Assembly: GCA_027596195.1 (NCBI GenBank)
Contig: JADGJG010000638.1
Location: forward strand, 1 to 14,963
Length of the DNA: 14,963 bases
Direction of reading: 5' to 3'
From: Podochytrium sp. JEL0797
Taxonomy: Eukaryota > Chytridiomycota > Chytridiomycetes > Chytridiales > Chytriomycetaceae
The position numbers were made by a program, and so were the translations under genes. Under the pieces are notes generated by a model, which ran no database searches, was not told where the DNA came from, and saw only the letters and a list, made by a program, of their open reading frames with translations. Position 1 is the first letter of the stretch, and each line of letters starts with the position of its first letter. Positions 1 to 8,620 of the stretch are shown one piece after another.

Positions 1-282
1 TTGTTTTTGTGTAACATAAAAATTTTTCGTTTTTTAAAAATGAAAAAAACCAACTTTTTTTCTTTTTTTGTGGGCTTTTGTTTTCAAACAACCCCCCCCC
101 CCCCCCCCCCCCCCGACGCCCCAAACTCCTTTCCTCTTTCGCTTCTTTTTTTTTTCTTCTTTTTCTCTTGACCATTTTGAAAAGGATCAATTCTTGGATA
201 ATCAAATCATAAAAAATAAAATCATCTTCCCAATACACACACAGTCACAAAACTTCTCCCTACCCTTTCGCCGCCGCTCCAA
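1..282. other. Gene-free flank downstream of ARS2, AT-rich with homopolymers
   Basis: This stretch lies beyond the ARS2 stop codon (minus strand) and probably holds its 3' UTR and polyadenylation region. It contains long T runs, an uninterrupted C run and pyrimidine-rich segments on the plus strand. I see no convincing AATAAA on the minus strand. The only plus-strand open frame (68-292) is a proline run produced by the C tract and is not credible as a gene. Confidence 0.5.
92..114. repeat. Poly-C homopolymer (poly-G on the minus strand)
   Basis: Twenty-three consecutive C bases are read directly. On the transcribed (minus) strand this is a G run about 170 nt past the ARS2 stop codon. The exact length may be unreliable because homopolymers of this size are often miscalled. 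Confidence 0.9.
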
Positions 283-2996
283 TCAATCATAATTCAACTC
301 ATTCACATCCCCCACAGGCGCCCCATCCAAATCCGCATACGAAAACGCCTTTCTCGCACGTGGATCCACAATCGGTCTAAAACAACAAAAAGCATGAGCA
401 ACAACCCCCCCAAAAAAAGAAAGAAAACTACAAACCTTCCATCCCTGCCCACAGGCGGAGGCCGTCTCACCCCCCCTCCCTGCCCACCCGCAGGACCCCC
501 CCTCCTCTCCCCAAACCCTTGCGACTGCTGCTGCTGCACCTGCATCGCAGCCGCCTTCTCCATCTGCTCCCTCGTCGGATAATGCACCCGATTCGCATCC
601 CTCACATACGCATTGAAAAACTCCACCTCCACCTTCGCCCGATCCACAACCTCTCCATGCTTCGCCCGCAAATGTTTCGTGACAAACTCTTTCCCACGGA
701 ACAGCTTCGAACATTCTCCACACCTGAATTTCTCAGATTCCACTTCTTGCACGTGCGAAGCGAGGACGGACGCGATATGTGCGTCTGGGGATTTCCCACC
801 CGCTTTGAGGAGCCATTCTCCGCCCCACGGAGGGGTGGTAAGACTGTCAGGAGACACGAGGTTCAAAGTACGCAGTTGAACGCGTTGTTCAAGACGTTCA
901 ATAGCGCGATGGAATTCCGACTGATGGCGGGGGTCTCCACCACGTGTTGGGGACGGGAGCGCGGGTTCCATCAGTCCCGGGGGGGCAGGGGGGCGTAAGT
1001 GGATCCAGCAGCGGCGGAGAAAGTCTTCGGGACCTTCGGCTTCCATGCCCGAGTAGTAGTCGTACCAGTGGACGCGGTGGAGGTATGTGATTGTGAGGTC
1101 GAGGCGGTGGAGGAGGGTTTTCTTTGTGTGGAGGGTTGAGGGGGAGTCGGTCGAGAGGGCGGAGGGTTTCGAGGGGAGGGAGGGGTGCGTGGGGGTTGTG
1201 GGGGAGTCGGTGGTGGTGGGGATGTCGGTCATGGGGTCGTCGGGGGTGGAATCTTGAGGGGCGGTTGGCTCGGAGGAAGCCGCATCTGTTTCGGCGGCGG
1301 GGGCCGTTTCAACAGGTGGGAACGCGTCAATGATTTGGTTGCTGCGGGCTTGTACGGCGTCGTAGCCTTGTTCGGGGGGAATGTTGGCTTCGAGGTCCAA
1401 GGAGCGGGCAACGCGTTGCGCGAGGGCGAGGTCCGTGGTGATTCTCGTGAGGGTCGAGAATTCGACTGGGAGCAAGCGCGAGCGGTAGGGTTGGGTGACT
1501 TGAGGGGCCAGGGCGAGGGAGAAGGAGTCCGTCTGTGGGAGGAATCGGGAGTAAGATTTCTGGAGACGAGAGAGAGGAGGGAGAACGTGATATCCTTACC
1601 ACACGCTTGGAATTCAATTCAAGCAACGCAGCGTCGAGGTCCGTGCCTTCTTCAAACACGATCCAACCAAGTCGAGCAAATTGTTTGTCGGCGCGTGGGT
1701 CGCTCAAGAGCAGCGTTTTGAATCCAGCCGCTGTTTTACAGACCTGGATGGTTTGTTAATGTGATGTTAAGAGAGTGCGCGTATCGTATGCTCCTTGTTA
1801 GACGCAAAACGCGTGGATAGTTTGCTTCCGCACACAACCCCACCCCTCTCTACGCTCTCTTTCCGCCCGGCTTTGTCCTCCCTCCGCTCTCCCTCGGCAC
1901 CTCTTCGTCCTCGCTACGCTAAACTCCCCTCTCACAACCTCACACCTCGCTTTGCTTCGCCCCGCCTCGCTTCTGCCCGCCTCGCTACGCTCGGCTCCGC
2001 TCGGACATGACTCCACTCGGTCTCAGGCATTACCTCCTCAATCTCCTTCCTGGCAACTCCAGCAGGCACATTCTTGACAAAAAGAGCACACACATCCCAG
2101 GCTTTTGGAACCTTGAGATTCTCACCGCCGAAACCATCATCCACGGCGCCGCCCTCGACAAGACCGCTCTTGGCGGCGGCATCAAACGAAACTGTGTCGA
2201 ATTTGCCGTCGGCGAGGTCGGTGGACCAGTGGGGCAGGGCTTCGGTGAGTTTGCGTTGGGAGACTTGGTCGCGGTGAGGTTTTGAGTCGGTGGGGTTGTA
2301 TTTTTCAATGAACCTGAGAGTGGAGAGGGTAAGAATGCATGGATAGAATGGGAATACGGTGTGGAATAACGGTAACACACCACTCGTCCTTGTTCCGCTC
2401 CCCAAAGAACCGCCACATTGTGCGACCCAGGGCACCTTCGCGGTACCGACGGAACTCGTCTCTCACATCATCCTCAGACAGGGACGTGCGGCCCTTCAGC
2501 GGGCCATCCGCGTAGTTTTCGGGGTGTTTTTCAAAGTCCCAGCGGAGAAAGTCGGAAAACTGGCGCAGAGGAACGAGATAGTCGAGCTGCTTTGGGTCTT
2601 CGGGGGTACGGTGGTGGTCGTTGCGGTGGCGGTCGCGGGAGGAGTAGGAGGAGTTGTAGCTGTTGTTGTACGAGTTGTTGTAGTTGTTGGATGGGTAGTT
2701 GTTGTTGTAGTTGTTGTTGTAGCCCTGGCCGCGGAAGGGGGCGGGTTCGAAGGAGGCGGGATAGTCGCTGCGGGCTCTCTTTGCGCGGTGGTCTAGGGCG
2801 TGTGAGACAGGAACACTAGGAGAGAACACTCGGAAAGAACACTAGGACACAACGCACCATACTCTAGAGACTCGCGTCTCGCTGGCACAGGAAGTGCTTC
2901 CACTGGCACATTCCCACCACCCACAATGGGCTCGCCGTTGACGTCCAAAGGAGTCGACGAAGCTGCGGCGGGAACAGCACTTGGTTTGGCAAACAT
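283..2996 (-). CDS. ARS2: ARS2/SERRATE zinc-finger protein (six exons, 721 aa)
   Basis: Homologue of ARS2 (human SRRT, plant SERRATE, fission yeast Pir2), a nuclear scaffold that links the cap-binding complex to RNA processing and decay; that role is family knowledge. Exons (minus strand): 2996-2858, 2792-2381, 2313-2034, 1743-1600, 1532-436, 376-283. They sum to 722 codons and all junction phases agree. Visible parts: a Tyr/Asn-rich disordered segment at about residues 71-98; the helical N-terminal domain (about 112-215, with DPKQLDYLVP and RNKDEWFIEKYNP); an RRM-like segment (about 250-325, with FARLGWIVFEE); a Ser/Thr/Pro-rich insert (about 400-460); HWYDYYSGMEAEGP at 480-493; and the family C2H2 finger C596, C599, H612, H617 in KFRCGECSKLFRG. 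The C-terminus (YADLDGAP) also matches the family. The ATG at 2996 has A at -3 and opens an exon in phase with the next. Intron 3 is unusually long. Family assignment is strong; exon 1 is the least certain part. Confidence 0.9.
1744..2033 (-). other. Long ARS2 intron with repeated motifs
   Basis: The intron runs from GTAATG to CCATCCAG, with TTAAC branch-like sequence shortly before the acceptor. At 290 nt it is over three times the length of any other intron here. Splicing joins EIEE to VCKTAAGF in phase 0, which restores the continuous ARS2 RRM-like region. On the plus strand the 11-mer CTCGCTACGCT occurs at 1910-1920 and 1981-1991, with a variant at 1845-1855, in a strongly pyrimidine-rich block. 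Confidence 0.85.
2649..2722. repeat. Trinucleotide-like repeat encoding a Tyr/Asn-rich tract
   Basis: The plus strand shows repeated GTTGTT and GTAGTT units. Read on the minus strand within ARS2 exon 2 they encode a run of NNY and NNS units (about residues 71-98). The repeat is coding and in frame. Such tracts are prone to length change. Confidence 0.85.
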
Positions 2997-3057
2997 TTTT
3001 TTCTTTTCGGATTCTCTTTTCTATCACGACGTATTCCTTGCTAAATTCCCACGGCTT

Positions 3058-6000
3058 TCAACTTGCCTTCGCTGCCTTAAACAGCTTTTCAACCACTGCA
3101 AACACCTCCTCCATCAACAGCGACCCACTCCCGGAATCACGCGTGTTGGCACCTGTGGCTGCGGAAACAATCGTGGCAGTTGCACGTGTTTTGGCCTCCG
3201 ATGGTTTTGAATATCCGCGGCACACTTGGCGCAGCTCTTCGTGTGTCAGAGATGCAACATCACTTGTGGGTTGGTTTGGAATCAGAACATTTGTGGGGGA
3301 AAATCAGAGCAAAAACGCTCACCGCGCATACGCCCCCGCTGATCCGAGCTTTCCGAGCATCTTTTCCATCTGATCCAATATCTTGAATACGCTTCCACTC
3401 AAGATGCTGCGGTGCGTTGTCGAGCGTTAGCAAAAATTCCACCCAACACACACACACACACACACCCACACACAAACGTTTAAACGTAAAAGCTTACCCC
3501 AACATTCCAGTCAACCCATAAACACACCTCGCCACAATCTCCACCCCTTCCTTCTCCAACACCTTCGCCTCCACCAACTGCGCCAACAACACAGCAATCT
3601 TGACAACCAGAGAAAGCCCCTCCCGCGCGGGCTTCGTGGCGGCCGCCATGATTTGACCGAGCGCTGCTGAGGAGGCTTGTTGCATCTTTGACGCGTCGAG
3701 AGCGAGGCTGGTGGATTTGTCGTGCAGTGTTTCAATGTGGGATTTTAGTTTCGGGAGGGAGGTGAGTTCGGCGTGGCGGAGGATAGATTTGGGGAATTCG
3801 AATGATTGGTATGTCTTTTTTGTGTATGTGTACAAATCTATTCAGTAATTGGAGAGAAAGGAAAGTAAAAGAGGCGTGGGGACTCACCGCGCAAAACTCA
3901 CTACACAACACAAAATACTCTTCAAACCGTTTCGTGAGCACCAAACAGTCCATATACAACCTATTCGTGGTTGCCGAAATCGTGGGTCGATACGCGAACT
4001 TGACTCCCACCATATTCAAATTCGTTGCCCGACTGTCCCCTGTTCCTCCCGTTCCGGAACTATCTCCACTCGCGCGCGACACGGTGGACATGTGCGGGGG
4101 TTGTTGTTTGAGGTTCGAGAGCTGGGTTTTTGTGAAGGGTTGTGGGGATGCGAGGGAATCGATGGATGTGGTGTCGCAGGCAAAGGTTTCGTCGGCGTCT
4201 TCGCCTGTGATGATGTCCATGAGGTTTTCGGCGATTTCTTCGTTGGTATTGGAGTTGGCTGTTACAAGGACTTTGGTGATTTTTCTGAAGGAGGAAGATC
4301 AGTTTTACACATCAAATATGCGCAAAAAAATGGCATTTACACTTCTGTTTCGAGCATTCTCAGCACGCTTTGTGGGTCTGAGAGGAGTGTTTGAAGTGCG
4401 GCCACTTTCTTTGCGGTTTCGGGTGCTGACCCTGACGCGGCCTCGTTTTGACGACTTTGTCTAAGATCGCATTCAGGACAAACACGCTTCTCAACACAAA
4501 CGCAAAGTACTCACCTCTTCTGCTGCATCTTCACCCCGGCCTCCATCTCATCCAAAAACCCACGCACCCACACTTGCCGCATCTTTGGGCCCCGTCCGTC
4601 CACCCATCGTCGTTCCATGTTGGATGGGTCGACTGTCCACGTCGAGGATTCGTATACGGTTGGGAAGAGGAGAAGGGCGAGGATGTCGTGGAGGGAGGGG
4701 TGGGTTGTTGGGGGGCAGTAGGAGAGGACTGTGCTTGTGAGGGTGAAGCCGAAGGAGAGGGCGCGGGTGTAGTCGTTGGGGAGGATGGATTCGAGGATGA
4801 GCTTGGGTGGGGGTGGGGGTGTTTGAATTTGTTTTATTGGGGAAGGTGGTGAGGGAGAATTGTTACCTTGAGGTAGTCGGGTTCCATGGAGGTTGGATCG
4901 TTTTTGATTCCTTTGCAAATGCCCCTAAAGTATGTAATACAAGATTAGAAAGGCCCCGTTAGGATGCCAATACAACTCAACTCTTCGGCCTTCAACACAC
5001 TTTCCCAATTCTTCTTGCCCACCTCCACCAACACCCGAAACTGCTGCACGACCCTCTCGAAATCCGTCTTGATCTTCTCCGGCACAATCTCATACCAAGT
5101 TTTGAAATCGCCAAACCGCGGGGGTAGGAAGTAGGAATACTCAGCCAACTCGGTGCGAAATCGAGTGATCATTTCGGCACCCCCTTCTTTTCCTTCTTCC
5201 TTCCACCCACCCACGAGTTTCCGTAGCGTCGTTCCAGATACGCTTACTCCACCTCGATTCGCAATCGCCCACGACTTTGGATCCACACCCACCCGGGCAG
5301 TGCACAACTCAATCATAGCTTTCTCATTCGTTCCGAAGGTGCGTTTCTCACGGAGAGACGTTTGACTCAGTTTCACTAGAGAAGTGTACGCTGTGGACAG
5401 GTTGCGTGCGTGGATGGCCGTTTCGATTTTGTGTTCGTGCGTGGAGGTTGGGGGGAAGGTGTGTGGGGTTGTGGATTGGAGGAGGTGTGGGTGGAGGGTG
5501 AGGGAGGTGAGGGTGCCGGCTGTGGTGAGGGTGTAGAAGGTGGAGAGGTGGGAGAGGGAGGCGGATGCTATTTTGTTGGCACGTTCGGTTGAGAAAAAAC
5601 AATGAATGAGAATGGGGAAGAGAAGAGGAAAGGAGGAGGGCACCTGAAATAACAGGAAACCCATCCACAGAGTCCACCTCCGCAATCGCCTTGGCTCCTA
5701 CACACACGGATGGATTCGAAAGTTCGGTGTTCGATCCGGTACGGTCGGACCACTCTGTCGCGGGGCTGCCGACAAACATTCCACGCGAAGGTTTGAGTGG
5801 AGTGGATGTGTTTGCGTCGATGCACCATGCGCGGAATGTGGCGTCTGTGCTTCCTGTGAGGAGGATTTCGGCGTGGGTTGTTGACCAGGCCATCTTGTTT
5901 TTGTGTTTTTAGAGGAGTAGGAGGGAGAAAGAAAAGATGAGGGTTGTTACAGATTGGATGCCTTGGTAGTGGCCTTCGATTTTGACGGCGGGGTTTTTGA

Positions 6001-7476
6001 GGTAGCGCAGGTCCCAGACCCGAACAACGCTGTCCTCGCCTATATAGTAGATAAAATCAAACTCCAGCAGGCATTCAATAGACTTGCTAAATTACCGGCA
6101 CTAGCAAGCCAATATGGAATGAAAGGGTTAAACTCGACGGACGTAATAGCCGGATGATTGTGTCCACCATGCGCGCGTTCAACTTTCCAGACGATTGACT
6201 TTTCGGTATCCATTCCCATCAGTCTCGCATCTAATACAGAGAGGTGGTGGTCCACTCCTGCTGTAGCGATGAGGGATCCGAAAGGAGGATGAGGGCTCCA
6301 TTTGCATGTGGTGACTTGGTCGTATGAAACCTTTTTGTGGGCCCCACATCATTATTTGAACGCGGGGAAGCAAGGGAAAAGGGGGTACCATTTCCGAAGC
6401 GACGGATTTGTTGTGTTCAATGTCCCAGAGGAATAGTTTCCTCCCGACTGCGGCAATGAATTTGGGTGAGGGTGTGGATTTGGGGGAAGGCATGAAATCG
6501 ACATCGTGCACGCGGACGGAGGCGACGCGGGTTCCTGGTGGTGCGACGTTGATGTCCGACTTATACGAAGCAAAAAAATCGCGTTGGGATTTTAGAAACA
6601 ATCCTTGAGAAGCGCGGGTGGGGGGAGTTGCAAATATACCAATTTGCCACTGCCAAGTTTACATTCTGACAAGTGTTCGAGCCCTTTTCCACGCGTTCCC
6701 AACTCGTTGAGATGTATTTTGAAGAGTTGCACGCGCGAGCCAGAGCCAGAAGTCAACAGTCTGTCGCCAGAGAAGGACATTTTGAAGATTGCATCTGGGA
6801 CAGAGAATGCGGATCGGATCTGTAACGTATGTGGGTGTGAGTGTGAGAGGAAGGGGCTTGAAAAGGAAATTGGAAAGGGGGCGGTGGTGAACCTTCAATC
6901 CGGATGTTTCTGACGGGGAATCGAATTGGTCCAAGATTTGGGGACATGTGTTTTCGACAATGAAGAGGTTGTTGGTTTGGGAGGCGCATCCGACGGCGAG
7001 GAATGGGGATTCCTGGGGGGTGGCAAAAATGCGCGTCAGAAATTGGGGAAGGGAAAGTCGAAAATGCCAAACCCCGAGCGTCTGAATCGAAGTCGTGTTT
7101 TTCTCGGCGTTTGGAATGCGTGTAGAAGCGGTTTCATAAATGGTTTCTTTGTATCTGAAAGTGTGTGTGTGTTTAATTTTGGTTCCCTCTGACAGTTGAC
7201 ACCCGTTTGTCACCTTTTGGAAGTCAGCGTGATGCCTTGGCGCCATGCATTTGATGGAGCATTTACATGTTGTGGAATTTGCGGCGCGTTGGGTGCAGGT
7301 TGTAGTAAATTGATATTCGAATCTGAGTTTGTTTGGTTGTTGAGACACGCGATCAGGAAACAAACGGGTCCACAACCTTTCATATCATCCGAAATGCGTT
7401 GAGTCTTTAGCAACTCATTCGTGGGAACCGAATGAATGTCGTTTTCGTTGTTCAGCGCGAGTAGCGAGCGGGACAT
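3058..7476 (-). CDS. Large WD40-propeller protein with C-terminal helical region, family not recognised (16 exons, 1147 aa)
   Basis: Exons (minus strand): 7476-7214, 7154-7073, 7012-6893, 6819-6640, 6559-6389, 6330-6096, 6039-5951, 5893-5644, 5567-4982, 4924-4867, 4801-4515, 4460-4341, 4284-3888, 3814-3498, 3406-3323, 3262-3058. They sum to 1148 codons with consistent phases. Residues about 116-495 give seven WD-like blades, including KLFLWDIEHNK, GVDHHLSVLDARL, EDSVVRVWDLRYLK and STDATFRAWCID. Residues about 496-1147 look helical, with a Ser/Thr/Gly-rich gap near 838-900. A propeller followed by a helical region is the layout of trafficking and scaffold proteins such as Sec31, coatomer subunits or WDR17, but I see no signature of any of them, so I give no function. 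The start is the first ATG (MSRSLLALNN); no in-frame ATG precedes it. Weak points are the 5' sites of introns 2 (GTTTGG) and 9 (GTTGAG). Intron 14 has a TGCTAAC branch sequence. No signal peptide or membrane segment is evident. Confidence 0.8.
3446..3465. repeat. AC dinucleotide microsatellite inside a WD40-gene intron
   Basis: Ten AC units are read directly, followed by an imperfect continuation to about 3475. The tract lies in intron 14 of the WD40 gene (3407-3497). Next to it, 3476-3487 is a perfect 12-nt palindrome (ACGTTTAAACGT). The repeat helps explain why this intron (91 nt) is that gene's longest. Confidence 0.9.
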
Positions 7477-7502
7477 GATTTTTTTTCGCAACCTGTCAAA
7501 TC

Positions 7503-7508
7503 TTTATT
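7503..7508 (-). terminator. AATAAA polyadenylation signal, probably for the methyltransferase gene
   Basis: The minus strand reads AATAAA here, about 120 nt past the methyltransferase stop and only 27 nt before the ATG of the WD40 gene. Cleavage 10-30 nt downstream would fall at or inside the start of the next gene, so the two transcription units probably touch or overlap. Confidence 0.45.
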
Positions 7509-7625
7509 TTGTTTCTTTAAGTCTAGCAGACAAGATCGTAAGACCCTGACGCGAATATATCTCATAATCTGGACTGTCTTTGAGCTAAAAATGGAGTGAG
7601 GGCAAAAACAAACAATCCCGAACAG

Positions 7626-8521
7626 TTAGTGAAAAAAGCCAAAAAGTGGTTCCTTCAACCAACGGGAAAATACCGCTAAAACCTCTGCCACGTCAAACTT
7701 CTTCTTGAGCTTATCAAAAAACCTCTTGTCCGCCTTTCTCCTCTTTTTCGAAACCATGAAGATTTCCGTGATTCCGAACGAGGATAGTTCGATCAGAGTT
7801 TCGAGCAAGGGGGCGAAAGCGGCTTCTAGATACACGCAATCGGCGCATAGGATCAAATGCACGGGTTCATTCGAAATTCGGGCGGGTGGGCGAGTTCCCC
7901 TAGAAATTTCATTCAGTCGACACAGCCAACATAAACGCCACAAGACTCACCATTTCAGCTCAGCAACCTCCACGCATTTCCGCTCCTTCTCAGTCATATT
8001 CAGATCAACGTTCTTTTGCATCAATTCGAGGAACAGCATGTCCGTAAGATACACTTTGCCTTGAATGGCAGCCGCGTCCGTTTCCCTGTCGATTGAGGCG
8101 GCCATCATGAGACCTGCCAAGATTCCAACAATCCCCGTGCTAGAAAGGGGGATAGTGATGAGTTGGGTTCATGGGGCAAGGGTGGTGTCCCAAGCAGAAT
8201 CGAGCCGCACCCAGAACCAAGCTCAACGACGTTCAATCCTTTCAAGAATTCCTTATCCTCCGTCCATCTGTGGACCAGGTAGTTTGACAGGACGGTGGCA
8301 GCTTCCCAGGTCTTGCCCCCGCATCCTGTAAGCGAAGGGAGTGGGGTGTCAGTGACAGGTTGCGAACAGGATCGAACAATCGTACCTCCCGAACTGTCCT
8401 CTGCAATGTTGATCTTGCGTGGGAACAGGTCAAAGGCAAACTTGACTTCGGTACCGATGCGGCAAGCTTCGGGTTCTTTGGCTGTTTCGATTCCAAATAC
8501 ATCGTTCTCGGAGTCGCTCAT
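7626..8521 (-). CDS. EFM6: EFM6/METTL21-like protein-lysine methyltransferase (four exons, 237 aa)
   Basis: Seven-beta-strand, SAM-dependent methyltransferase of the METTL21/EFM6 family, which methylates lysines on proteins such as translation elongation factors and chaperones; the substrate here cannot be read. Exons (minus strand): 8521-8386, 8325-8211, 8139-7951, 7899-7626, totalling 238 codons. Motif I, ELGSGTGIVG (residues 80-89), is created only by splicing at GTGCGG (8210) and CTAG (8140), which supports that intron. The GGKTWEAA segment (48-55) precedes it. An acidic residue follows strand 2 (LTD, ending at 117), W147 lies in LKWG, and CADCVY (165-170) matches the family's post-II DxxY motif. 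The late segment SKKRRKADKRF resembles the EFM6 branch, which is why I prefer that name. Intron 1 (8326-8385) is 60 nt and stop-free in frame. No targeting signal is seen, so it is probably cytosolic. The family call is firm; the orthologue call is moderate. Confidence 0.85.
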
Positions 8522-8620
8522 TTCGGAGAAAGTGTTTCCAAGAAAAAAACAAACTTTTCAGAAATTGGATCAGAAATGAAAAATAAAGAGATGTTGGAAG
8601 CATTCTTCCCTAGTTCTTTC

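Noticed and set aside
68..292. Plus-strand open frame with a proline run
   Set aside because: The prolines come from the C homopolymer and there is no supporting domain or context.
519..998. Plus-strand open frames and other frames over the ARS2 C-terminal exon
   Set aside because: The minus-strand frame carries the ARS2 zinc finger and family motifs; the others are shadows.
1932..2016. Coding continuation of ARS2 exon 3 into Arg/Glu/Ala-rich sequence
   Set aside because: The frame runs into the repeat-bearing intron. Splicing at GTAATG (2033) restores the family sequence, and the read-through residues match nothing in ARS2.
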